64,000 bases of DNA from Oscillospiraceae bacterium (GTDB lineage: Bacteria > Bacillota > Clostridia > Oscillospirales > Oscillospiraceae). Numbering within the stretch: position 1 is the first letter of the stretch; every line of letters begins with the position of its first letter. Positions 23,767-31,814 of this stretch are shown piece after piece. The stretch lies in NCBI GenBank assembly GCA_015067845.1, contig SVLT01000005.1, positions 1 through 64,000 of the forward strand, in the 5' to 3' direction. Below the pieces are notes generated by a model. It searched no databases, was not told the DNA's origin, and saw only the letters and a program-made list of their open reading frames with translations. The translations under genes and the position numbers were made by a program.

Positions 23767-25650
23767 TCAATCAAGCAATTCTTTCAATTGCACATAGAAG
23801 TCCTCATCAAACGGGCCGTCCAGCTCGGCGTTCTGGATATTACCCAGGAAGCCTTCTTCCAGATCCACTTCCTCGATCAGAGCGCGATAAACCTCAATGG
23901 CCTGCTCATAGTCTTCCTCGGCAATGGTATACACATTGATAGATGCAATGGCAGAAACCGCGTAGCTGATGTAGTATACGGGCTGATCTACCACGACCAT
24001 GCGCCAGTAGTTCTGAATATCCGTTGCGTAATTGCTGACGAATTCAATACCGCCATAGTTCTCGCAGACATCCTCCATGATGGCATCCAGATCATCGCCG
24101 GTCAGATTTGCAATGTCAGAGTGGGTGTAAACCCGCTCCTCAAATTCGTCTATGATCACGCAGATGATGATGGTCGCCAGATCGGAATACAGCTTGTAAT
24201 CCACAGTGGTGTTGTGCAGCTTGAAGTTCATGTGGTCAGCGGCATAGCTCATGAACAGCCATTCGTTGGCCTGGGAGTGAACCTCCGCCAGATCCAGGGG
24301 CAGATCGTTGAGAGCGGTGTACTTGCCGCCGTAGTAATGGCCCACTTCGTGTATGGCGGTCAAGGGACTCATGTAGCCGGGGCCGAAGAAGCAAATCATC
24401 TGCTCCTCGCCGATGACAGTGGTAAAGGCACCTTCCATGGCGGTGGGCGTGTCATCCATAATGATGATATTGCCGTCGAACATGTCCAGCATATCCGCCT
24501 GGACCTGCTCAGGCAGGCTGCCCAGATAACCTTCGATCAAACCGGTATAAGAAGGCTGGAAGGATTCGTACAGGAATGCAGACAGCTTCCTTTGCTGGGT
24601 GTTGGACAAAGTATCCAGGCTTTCGTAGAAGCCGGACATGGCATCCTGGATGGCTTCCGGCAGATACTCAGCGACCAGAGAGCGCATTGTGTTGATCTCT
24701 TCGCTGCCGTAATCCCGGTCATAGCTCAACTCATAGGCGTATTCGTAATAGTTATCGTAGCCGAAGATCTGGGCAATACGATTGTTGTTTTGTACCAGCT
24801 CGATGTACAGGGGCACCATTTTGGTGTACATGTCCTCGTCGTCCTGCAGATCCTGATAGGCAACATCGATCTCAGAGTTGCGCTGCCGCAGTTCCATGAC
24901 CTCGGAGGTGTAGTGCTGCAGCATAGCCAGATCCAGATCCGACCAATCCTCAAAGAAGCGCTCCTTGGCGGGGAATTCCGCGTCGTAGAGTTCTTTGGCC
25001 ATTTCCAGATAATCGTTGTTGGCTTGTGTTACCAGATCGGTACAATCCAGATACAGCTCGCTGGCTTCCTCGTTGTTCAGATCGCAGTAATACAGGACAT
25101 TGGCGATGGAATGCTGGGTGTCCATGTACTCATACTGTGCGTCCAGAGCATCCACGATTGCACGAACGGTATCGCCGTCCTGACCGCCGAGAGCTGCTTC
25201 TCTGCACTCTTCCAGCAGCTCGTAGAATCTGTCTACATCCGCATCGGTCATTTCATAGGTCAGCTCTGCCGGTGTGATCACCAGCTCCACACTGTCCTCG
25301 TCGGTATCGGGGGTATTTGTACCGTAAGCAGGAGGAGCGACGGAAGGCTTGGAGGACAGCTGGGAGCCTTGGGTCGCATCGGTGTTACCGTCGGGCAGCA
25401 GCGTGGGAATGAGCCATATACCAACAGCGATCAGCGCTGCGGCCAGAACCGCGGCAATGCCGATGATCAGTCCTTTTTTATTTTTCTTTTTGATCGGGAG
25501 TTCCGCTGTCGCAACAGGAGCGGCAACACTTTCGGGAATTTCTGTGGCCTGCACAGGTTCCGGTGTCACGGCCTCTTCAACCGCACAGCCGCAGCCGGTG
25601 CAGAATTGAGCATCGTCGGGCATTTGAGCACCGCAGTTTTTACAGAACAT
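23767..25650 (-). CDS. Zinc-ribbon, single-TM, M3-like metallopeptidase
   Basis: Protein of 627 residues starting at the second ATG (25650), which gives AAAGG a 9-base spacing. A cytoplasmic zinc ribbon (CKNCG and CTGCG, first 22 residues) is followed by a linker, one TM (about 58-79) and a large outward domain. That domain carries the gluzincin site HEVGH near residue 425, with a downstream EVH..NEW motif supplying the third ligand, as in the M3/M32-type oligopeptidases. The order predicts a membrane-anchored extracytoplasmic peptidase with a zinc-ribbon tail inside. Substrate unknown. Single-gene unit. Confidence 0.75.
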   Translation of the reverse strand: MFCKNCGAQMPDDAQFCTGCGCAVEEAVTPEPVQATEIPESVAAPVATAELPIKKKNKKGLIIGIAAVLAAALIAVGIWLIPTLLPDGNTDATQGSQLSSKPSVAPPAYGTNTPDTDEDSVELVITPAELTYEMTDADVDRFYELLEECREAALGGQDGDTVRAIVDALDAQYEYMDTQHSIANVLYYCDLNNEEASELYLDCTDLVTQANNDYLEMAKELYDAEFPAKERFFEDWSDLDLAMLQHYTSEVMELRQRNSEIDVAYQDLQDDEDMYTKMVPLYIELVQNNNRIAQIFGYDNYYEYAYELSYDRDYGSEEINTMRSLVAEYLPEAIQDAMSGFYESLDTLSNTQQRKLSAFLYESFQPSYTGLIEGYLGSLPEQVQADMLDMFDGNIIIMDDTPTAMEGAFTTVIGEEQMICFFGPGYMSPLTAIHEVGHYYGGKYTALNDLPLDLAEVHSQANEWLFMSYAADHMNFKLHNTTVDYKLYSDLATIIICVIIDEFEERVYTHSDIANLTGDDLDAIMEDVCENYGGIEFVSNYATDIQNYWRMVVVDQPVYYISYAVSAIASINVYTIAEEDYEQAIEVYRALIEEVDLEEGFLGNIQNAELDGPFDEDFYVQLKELLD

Positions 25651-25759
25651 ATAACCCATCCTTTCTGTTTTTTTGATAAAATCATTATAACGCGTTGTCG
25701 CGGAAAAAGCAATAGCGGCGGAGCAATTTCAAAATATGTACTTGAATAGTTTCGGGCAT

Positions 25760-25794
25760 AAAAAATGAGCCGAGATGATCGGCTCATTTTTTAT
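25760..25794. terminator. Terminator downstream of 25791-26156 gene
   Basis: A 14-bp stem beginning with A6 and ending with T6 (25760-25773 with 25779-25792) can work on both strands. On the minus strand it ends the hypothetical gene. Confidence 0.85.
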
Positions 25795-26156
25795 TCTTCA
25801 TTGAGTTTATCTGCATGCATCTTGTAGTATGGGATTAGCTTTTCCACAATATCGTCCTGTTCCAAGAATTTGATGATGTTTTCGTTTGTATCGTGTATGA
25901 GATAATTAGAACGCAGACAGTCCGTGCCTTCTCTGAGGGCACCAATCTGCAAGCGCCTTTGCTCAGGTGTTCCGGTCAGGGAATGCTCGATCAGCAGTAC
26001 TGCTCTGTTTGTTGTTTCCGGAATCATAAAGCTGACGGATAGATTTCCAAAGCTGCCGCTCTGTGGTACTTCTTTTTGGATACGCTCTATCATCACCTCG
26101 GCTGCCCGACCTGCCAAAAAGCGTATTTGTTCTTCCGGTGTCCTTTTAATATCCAT
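25791..26156 (-). CDS. Hypothetical protein
   Basis: Protein of 121 residues. The start at 26156 has GAGGAATT upstream; a longer in-frame reading runs into the neighbouring gene and is rejected. Charged, helical-beta mix, without TM or signal peptide. It begins DIKRTPEEQIRFLAGRAAE and has a SVSFMIPETTNRAVLLIEHS strand region. No family recognised. It lies 43 bases downstream of the DnaJ-zinc-finger lipoprotein gene on the same strand and may be cotranscribed. Confidence 0.6.
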   Translation of the reverse strand: MDIKRTPEEQIRFLAGRAAEVMIERIQKEVPQSGSFGNLSVSFMIPETTNRAVLLIEHSLTGTPEQRRLQIGALREGTDCLRSNYLIHDTNENIIKFLEQDDIVEKLIPYYKMHADKLNEE

Positions 26157-26199
26157 TACAATTCCTCGAAAAATGGAGGTTTGTGTTCGATCATGATGC

Positions 26200-26730
26200 T
26201 TAATTATAACCGTCGCCCATGCAACTTGTGCACATGACCATCCCCGTTCCGGAGCAGGCATAGCAACGTTGCCCGGTTTGGTAAGAGCCGCCGCCAAAGC
26301 CAAAATCCGGTGCATATTGGGTATTTCCAAGGGAGCCGGTACCGTGGCAACTGGAACAGGTTACTTTTCCTGCTCCTTTGCAAGTATAGCAAGTGGACTG
26401 CCAACCACCGCCAATGTCAAAAGAGGGGATGTACACATCGCCGGTGTCTGAACCACTACTGCCACGCTTGTAGCCTGTGCCGTTGCAGCCCAGGCAGTTG
26501 GCACTGCCGCTGCCGCCGCAACCATTGCAAGCGTATTGAAAATCGGACACCTGCATATATCCGTTGCCGTTGCACCAGGTGCATACGCTCTTGCCTGAGC
26601 CACCGCATTGGGTACATTTTTGTGCATTCTGGTTGCTACCACCGCTGCTGTCGCTGTCAAATATATCGCAACCGGATATAGCGGATGCTATCAATATGAC
26701 GGCTATGAAAACAGAAATGATCTTTTTCAT
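26200..26730 (-). CDS. Lipoprotein made of DnaJ-type CxxCxGxG zinc fingers
   Basis: Protein of 176 residues. The start at 26730 has AAAGGAGG upstream. The signal sequence ends in SAISGC (lipid Cys21). The mature part consists of eight CxxCxGxG-like units in four pairs: CTQCGGSG/CTWCNGNG, CNGCGGSG/CLGCNGTG, CYTCKGAG/CSSCHGTG and CYACSGTG/CTSCMGDG. In DnaJ such pairs bind zinc and help hold unfolded protein. There is no J domain, and this version should sit on the outer face of the membrane. The function could be redox, metal binding or chaperone-like; the sequence does not decide. Confidence 0.8.
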   Translation of the reverse strand: MKKIISVFIAVILIASAISGCDIFDSDSSGGSNQNAQKCTQCGGSGKSVCTWCNGNGYMQVSDFQYACNGCGGSGSANCLGCNGTGYKRGSSGSDTGDVYIPSFDIGGGWQSTCYTCKGAGKVTCSSCHGTGSLGNTQYAPDFGFGGGSYQTGQRCYACSGTGMVMCTSCMGDGYN

Positions 26731-26790
26731 GAGTTTGCCCTCCTTTACTTTTCTGCGAGAGTGTACTAACCGTACACCTAACATATTTCC

Positions 26791-26819
26791 ATTTTACTCC
26801 TTGCTATGTTGAATGTCAA
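26791..26819 (-). promoter_or_regulatory. Promoter of the zinc-finger lipoprotein gene
   Basis: The minus strand reads TTGACA (26819-26814), 17 bases, TAAAAT (26796-26791). Confidence 0.8.
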
Positions 26820-26865
26820 GTTTTCAGCAATCTACGAACATAATACCTGCTTCCAACATTTATAG

Positions 26866-26894
26866 TTGTAAAATTCACAGAAATGTTATATAAT
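26866..26894 (+). promoter_or_regulatory. Promoter of the murC-like/ddl operon
   Basis: TTGTAA (26866-26871), a 17-base spacer, TATAAT (26889-26894), 40 bases before the ATG. Confidence 0.8.
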
Positions 26895-26933
26895 AATTCA
26901 GTTAATGAAACTAAATGATGGAGTTGTGACACA

Positions 26934-28292
26934 ATGGAACATAATACATTGGAACTTCAAGAATATATTCAGCCCGGAAAGCGGGTGCATCTGATCGGTA
27001 TCGGCGGTGTATCCATGCGTCCTCTGGGTCTGGTTTTGCAGGGGATGGGACTGATCGTATCCGGTTCGGATATGAATTCCTCCGTTTCCACCGATGAACT
27101 GATCGCCAAGGGTATCCGTGTGGAGATCGGCCACAATGCGGACAATATCGGGGATGCGGATTGCATCATCCGTACTGCGGCGGTACATAATGACAATCCG
27201 GAAATTGCCGCTGCCCGGGTGCGGGGGATCCCTGTGTTTGAACGGGCCCAGGCTTGGGGTATCATTATGAGAGCCTACAAAAATGCCATCTGCATTTCCG
27301 GCACCCACGGAAAGACCACCACCACTTCTATGGTGGCCCACATTCTGATGGCTGCTGAGCTGGATCCTACGGTGATGATCGGCGGCTATCTGCCCCTGCT
27401 GCACGCCGGTCACCGGGTGGGCAAGGGTGACACGATTTTGCTGGAAAGCTGCGAATATTGCGATTCTTTCCTGAATTTCTTCCCCACGCTGGCGGTGGTC
27501 CTCAACATAGAAGCGGACCATCTGGACTATTTCAAGGATCTTGCGGATGTGGAAAAATCCTTCCGGGAGTTTGCCGGATTGTCCACAGGCGGAATTCTGG
27601 CCAATGGCGACGATGAAAACACCGTGCAGACCCTGGAAGGGATGGATGTGATCACCTTCGGCTTTGGTAAGCAAAACCGCATTCACGCGGCGGATGTTTC
27701 CAATGACTGGCGGCGGTTTGATGTGATCTGTGACGGCGAGAAGTATTGTCACTTTGCATTGCCCGTCCACGGCCACCACAACGCTATCAACGCCCTTGCC
27801 GCCGCCGGTGTGGCATGGATGATGGGTATTCCCGGTGAGGCCGTAGAGCGGGGCCTGAGTACCTTCCACGGCGCCGGTCGTCGGCTGGAATTCAAGGGAA
27901 CCTATAACGGAGCGGATGTATATGATGACTATGCCCACCATCCCGGTGAGCTGTCTGCCACCATCGACGTGGTGCGCACCATGGGCTATAAGCGTGTGAT
28001 CTTTGCCTTCCAGCCCCATACCTACACCCGGACAAAGGCCCTGTTTGACGATTTCGTGGCCCAGTTAAAGCGTCCGGATATTGTAATCCTGGCGGAGATC
28101 TATGCCGCCCGGGAGCGGAACACCATCGGTATTTCTTCCAAGGATCTGCTGGATCAGCTGTCCGGCGGTTACTACTGTGCCACCTTGCCGGAGGTAACTC
28201 AGAAATTGCAGGAGCTGGCCCAGCCGGGAGATGTGATCCTGACGGTAGGCGCCGGTGATATTTACAGAGCCGGTGAGGCGCTGTTGCAGTAA
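26934..28292 (+). CDS. murC: UDP-N-acetylmuramate--L-alanine ligase (MurC-type Mur ligase)
   Basis: Cytoplasmic Mur ligase of 452 residues that adds L-Ala to UDP-MurNAc in peptidoglycan synthesis. The N-terminal UDP-binding motif is LIGIGGVSMRPLG. The ATP loop is GTHGKTTTTSM (about 124-134), and the C-terminal Rossmann domain includes AFQPHTYTRT. The acidic motif reads ESCEYCDSF in place of the more usual ADESDGSF, a variant seen in some clostridial MurC proteins. It could therefore be a second, specialised MurC paralogue. Followed 23 bases later by ddl. Confidence 0.88.
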   Translation: MEHNTLELQEYIQPGKRVHLIGIGGVSMRPLGLVLQGMGLIVSGSDMNSSVSTDELIAKGIRVEIGHNADNIGDADCIIRTAAVHNDNPEIAAARVRGIPVFERAQAWGIIMRAYKNAICISGTHGKTTTTSMVAHILMAAELDPTVMIGGYLPLLHAGHRVGKGDTILLESCEYCDSFLNFFPTLAVVLNIEADHLDYFKDLADVEKSFREFAGLSTGGILANGDDENTVQTLEGMDVITFGFGKQNRIHAADVSNDWRRFDVICDGEKYCHFALPVHGHHNAINALAAAGVAWMMGIPGEAVERGLSTFHGAGRRLEFKGTYNGADVYDDYAHHPGELSATIDVVRTMGYKRVIFAFQPHTYTRTKALFDDFVAQLKRPDIVILAEIYAARERNTIGISSKDLLDQLSGGYYCATLPEVTQKLQELAQPGDVILTVGAGDIYRAGEALLQ

Positions 28293-28315
28293 GCGATTTG
28301 AAATGAGGCGATCTG

Positions 28316-29386
28316 ATGAAAAAACTTAGCGTTTGTGTGTTGTTTGGCGGTATCAGCCCGGAGCATGAGGTGTCCCTGCGCTCGGCGGAGTTTGTGCTGA
28401 ACAGCCTGGATCCTGAAAAATATAATGTATTTCCCGTGGGCATTACCAAAAACGGTGACTGGATCTTGTATCGGGGCACCGATTATTCTCTGCTGCCCAC
28501 CGGTCAGTGGATGGACCACCCGGAAAACCGCCGGGCGGCGATCTCTCCGGTGCGCGGACAAGGCCTGCTGAGCTTTGAGGGCGACTGTGTGGTGCGGGAA
28601 TGGATCGATGTGGTATTCCCGGTGCTCCACGGTGAAAACGGGGAAGACGGCGCCATGCAGGGCCTCCTGCAAATGGCGGGCATTCCCTATGTGGGACCCC
28701 ATGTGGCGGCATCCGCTGTTGCCATGGATAAAACTCTGACCAAATTGGTGGTCGATCAGGCGAAGATCCGCCAGGCGGCATGGATGCTGGTGCGCAATGC
28801 CGATGTGGAGACCCGTCCGGACTGGGCTTTGGAACAGATTGAAAAGAAATTCCAATATCCCGTGTTTGTAAAACCGGCTGGCACCGGATCTTCCGTGGGC
28901 GTATCCAAGGCTGCGGACCGGGATGCGCTGCGCAATGCCCTGCTGAAAGCAGGTACCTACGACAGCAAGATCCTGGTGGAGGAATTTATCCACGGCAGAG
29001 AGGTGGAAGTAGCTGTGATGGGCAACAAGAGCCCCGTGGCATCCATCTGCGGTGAGATCGACTCCGGCGCGGAGTTCTACGACTACGACGCCAAATATGT
29101 TACGGATACTTCTGTTGCCTACATTCCTGCCAGAATTTCCGAGGATGTGGCGGAGCAGGTGAGGGATGCCGCGGTGCGGATCTATTCCGCCATTGGCTGC
29201 CAGGGCCTGAGCCGTGTGGATTTCTTCGTGACCTATGAGGGTGACGAAGTGGTGTTCAATGAGATCAACACCATTCCCGGCTTCACATCCATCTCCATGT
29301 TCCCCAAGCTCTTTGCTGCCAGCGGCATTCCTGCCGGTCAACTGGTGGATGAGCTTCTGAACCTTGCCTTGGAGGCCGCCCAGTGA
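28316..29386 (+). CDS. ddl: D-alanine--D-alanine ligase
   Basis: ATP-grasp enzyme of 356 residues that makes the D-Ala-D-Ala dipeptide of peptidoglycan. Conserved motifs: FGGISPEHEVS at the N-terminus, LHGENGEDGAMQG near 108, and the omega-loop DYDAKYVTD near 260. The Tyr-Lys pair in the omega loop is typical of D-Ala-D-Ala ligases rather than D-Ala-D-Lac enzymes. VDFFVTYEGDEVVFNEINTI forms the ATP/Mg site. RBS GAGGCGAT. The stop overlaps the next gene's GTG start. Confidence 0.93.
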   Translation: MKKLSVCVLFGGISPEHEVSLRSAEFVLNSLDPEKYNVFPVGITKNGDWILYRGTDYSLLPTGQWMDHPENRRAAISPVRGQGLLSFEGDCVVREWIDVVFPVLHGENGEDGAMQGLLQMAGIPYVGPHVAASAVAMDKTLTKLVVDQAKIRQAAWMLVRNADVETRPDWALEQIEKKFQYPVFVKPAGTGSSVGVSKAADRDALRNALLKAGTYDSKILVEEFIHGREVEVAVMGNKSPVASICGEIDSGAEFYDYDAKYVTDTSVAYIPARISEDVAEQVRDAAVRIYSAIGCQGLSRVDFFVTYEGDEVVFNEINTIPGFTSISMFPKLFAASGIPAGQLVDELLNLALEAAQ

Positions 29387-29805
29387 GAAAAGTATTACTG
29401 TCCATTACGGTCAAGCAAACCTATCAGGGTCAGGAACCGGAAGTGATGGAGCTGGTCTCGGAAGGAACGATGGAATTTGCAAACGGCGGCTGGGACATTT
29501 CCTATCAGGAAAGCGACCTGACCGGATTGCAGGGCGTAACCACCACATTCCGGGTAGAACCGGACAAGGTGACGCTGATCCGCACCGGCCCATTGCGTTC
29601 CACTATGGAATTCCGGATAGGGGAGTCCCATGACAGCCTGTATCAAATGGAATTCGGCGCGCTGATGCTCACCGTGACCACACGGCATCTGTTTTTCGAT
29701 ATTCTGCCGGAAGGTGGCTGCATCGATTTGGTGTACGATATTGAGATCGAAAAATCCGAGGGCGGAACGGTGGATTATCATTTGGATATCCGAGCGATCG
29801 ATTAA
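29383..29805 (+). CDS. DUF1934 beta-barrel protein
   Basis: Protein of 140 residues starting with GTG at 29383. This overlaps the ddl stop by 4 bases (GTGA), with GGAGG 7 bases upstream inside ddl. Beta-rich, cytoplasmic, similar in pattern to the DUF1934/YwiB family (opening with a V.S..QT..G motif and ending in a YDIEIE strand). The family has a lipocalin-like fold and no known function. Translational coupling to ddl suggests a cell-wall link. Confidence 0.8.
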   Translation: MRKVLLSITVKQTYQGQEPEVMELVSEGTMEFANGGWDISYQESDLTGLQGVTTTFRVEPDKVTLIRTGPLRSTMEFRIGESHDSLYQMEFGALMLTVTTRHLFFDILPEGGCIDLVYDIEIEKSEGGTVDYHLDIRAID

Positions 29806-29840
29806 AAAAGACTGCTGCAATTTGCAGCAGTCTTTTTTGT
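29804..29840. terminator. Bidirectional terminator, DUF1934 gene / vanW
   Basis: A 17-bp symmetrical hairpin (A6 arm at 29804, T6 arm ending 29838) lies between converging genes. Confidence 0.92.
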
Positions 29841-31591
29841 TACATATCAGGGGTGTCCTGGGGGATATCCGGGTCAGGTGTAGTGGCGGTCGGGATCTTG
29901 ACGACTACGCTGTCCTGTGCCTCGTAGTAATAGTTGGCAACCACATCCTCGCCCTGTAACAGACCGGTTTGCTTGTTGTAGCGCCAGCAGTAGATCTCTA
30001 CCTCGTAGCCGTTCTTGCCATCAAACAGTACATCACCATCCTGATATCCGTTGGGATTATCGGTAGTCATGGTGGCGTGCAGCGTTCCGGGCAGGAAGGT
30101 ATCCACGATCTGAACACTGACTTCCACGATATAATCCCGGCTGTCAGTACCTTCAATGATGATCTGGATCAGTCCGTCCACCACTTCTGCCTTGATGCGG
30201 ATGGGATCGGGACGGTTGTTGCGGAAACGGAAGTCCGCGGTGCCGTTGCTGACATACACATCCCGGCCAACTTCCATAAATTCGGGGGTATAAACATGGT
30301 TATGCCGTTCCAGGATCTCCAGTTCCGCTTCCAGTACGCAGTTGTACAGCACGCTGGCGGCGTGGGTAACGCCACCGCCTATGACGGATGTTTCCACGCG
30401 GTCACGGTAGACCGTCGCCGCCTGATAACCCTTGTCGCCGGTCAGCAGGCCCAAAAGCTCGTTAAAAGAGAAGGTATCTCCGGATTTCAGGATCAGTCCG
30501 TTCAGCTTGTCACAGGCGAGCGTTGCATTTTGATTCCATGCGTCATCCGTGCTGAGGGGGGAGGAGTATTCGCCGATGATGTCCCGGAACAGGTTGTCAG
30601 AGAGCAGATCCTCTGTCACATTGGGAGCCAGATAACGCAGGGGGATAACGACCGTTTCGCCGTAGGGCGTTCTCGCGATCTCTTCCTTGATTTCATCCAG
30701 ATTGAAGCCGTAGCCGTATACTTCCGGGGTGACTTCGTAGGTGACGGGATCCATCTGGGCATCAACGGGCTCCACGCACAGGTCCTCATAATAACCAAGC
30801 AGTTCATTCTCAATGGAATCGGGGGCCACCACGGTACAGGTGCCCACCACCTGGAAGATGTTGATGTTGTAGTATTCCATCACCTGGTTATACAGCTTAT
30901 TGGTGTCCAGTCCGTACTCCGCTGTGCCAACATAAACGGTAAGCGTCTGATGGATGGTCTCTGTATTCGGCTTTGATACGCCCATCTGGGGCTTCGTGCC
31001 TGCCAGGCTGATGGTGGGCTGGGAAAGGGTGCTGCTGAACTGGTCGCCCAATTTTTCCAACTCGCTGCGGATATAATCCGTATTCAGATTCAGGTGGGAA
31101 GTGATGGGAATGATCACAGAATTGGCCAATGCGTTTTCCCGTGCCTCGTGTTGTTCCGCGCGACTACCGGTGCGGCCGTAATTATAGGCATCCTGCACCA
31201 CGGCCTGAATGTCCAGCCGTGCGCCCGTATTTTCGGGGGACAGCACGACCTGGGAATCCAGAACCGTAACCGTCATGGGGAGCTTGGAATAGGTATTGGC
31301 TGTTGCCTTTTCCAAGGCTGCGGTTGCTTGCTCCGGAGTCATGCCGCCGATATTCACACCGGCAGCCATTACACCCTTCAAGATCCGTCCGTCGTCCACA
31401 GGGGCGGCGAACATAGTGGAGATCAGGATAATGGCGGCAATGAGCAACACGGCAGTTATGCTGCCCAAGGTGATCAATGTGATTTTTTCCTTTTTCGTTA
31501 TGTACCAGCGCTTCTTGTTCCGATTGCGCTGGGGGTTGACAGGACGGGGAGCAGCCTGAGGAGCGTCATCCAAACGCACCCGCTGGGTCAT
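29840..31591 (-). CDS. VanW family protein with peptidoglycan-binding-like repeats
   Basis: From the ATG at 31591 the protein has 583 residues: a basic cytoplasmic N-terminus, one TM (about 36-62), an outward region with putative peptidoglycan-binding domains (GVNIGGMTPEQATAALE near 78), and a VanW domain (FSFNELLG onward, about 370-470, with GGGVTHAASVLYN). A G5-like beta domain comes last. The ATG has a poor ribosome site (AAGG two bases away). The frame stays open upstream to an ATT at 31676-31678, preceded by GGAGAGG at 6 bases, so translation may begin there and add 29 residues. VanW proteins are tied to the cell envelope; the biochemical role is unknown. Confidence 0.85.
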   Translation of the reverse strand: MTQRVRLDDAPQAAPRPVNPQRNRNKKRWYITKKEKITLITLGSITAVLLIAAIILISTMFAAPVDDGRILKGVMAAGVNIGGMTPEQATAALEKATANTYSKLPMTVTVLDSQVVLSPENTGARLDIQAVVQDAYNYGRTGSRAEQHEARENALANSVIIPITSHLNLNTDYIRSELEKLGDQFSSTLSQPTISLAGTKPQMGVSKPNTETIHQTLTVYVGTAEYGLDTNKLYNQVMEYYNINIFQVVGTCTVVAPDSIENELLGYYEDLCVEPVDAQMDPVTYEVTPEVYGYGFNLDEIKEEIARTPYGETVVIPLRYLAPNVTEDLLSDNLFRDIIGEYSSPLSTDDAWNQNATLACDKLNGLILKSGDTFSFNELLGLLTGDKGYQAATVYRDRVETSVIGGGVTHAASVLYNCVLEAELEILERHNHVYTPEFMEVGRDVYVSNGTADFRFRNNRPDPIRIKAEVVDGLIQIIIEGTDSRDYIVEVSVQIVDTFLPGTLHATMTTDNPNGYQDGDVLFDGKNGYEVEIYCWRYNKQTGLLQGEDVVANYYYEAQDSVVVKIPTATTPDPDIPQDTPDM

Positions 31592-31738
31592 ATCCTTGCT
31601 GGGCGGAGTGATGTTGCCATTGGTTGCCCCGGAATCCGTTTCGCCTCCCTGGGGAATATCAATTCGATGGTCGTTAATAGTAAACCTCTCCTATCTGTCA
31701 GCGGAAAAACCGCGCGTAAAGTTTGCTGTTACAGGGGT

Positions 31739-31766
31739 ATTGTACCACATTTTCCGCAAATTGCAA
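31739..31766 (-). promoter_or_regulatory. vanW promoter
   Basis: The minus strand reads TTGCAA (31766-31761), 16 bases, TACAAT (31744-31739). Confidence 0.7.
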
Positions 31767-31814
31767 TGTCATTTCGTTACCATTCAATGAAAATACTGTG
31801 AAGAATGGGGTTTA

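Noticed and set aside
23743-25749. 668-codon open frame opposite the M3-like peptidase
   Set aside because: No recognisable domain. The opposite strand has a zinc ribbon, a TM and HEVGH with an RBS.
31094-31801. Plus-strand frame opposite the start of vanW
   Set aside because: Antisense to the TM and N-terminal region of vanW, without an RBS or domain.
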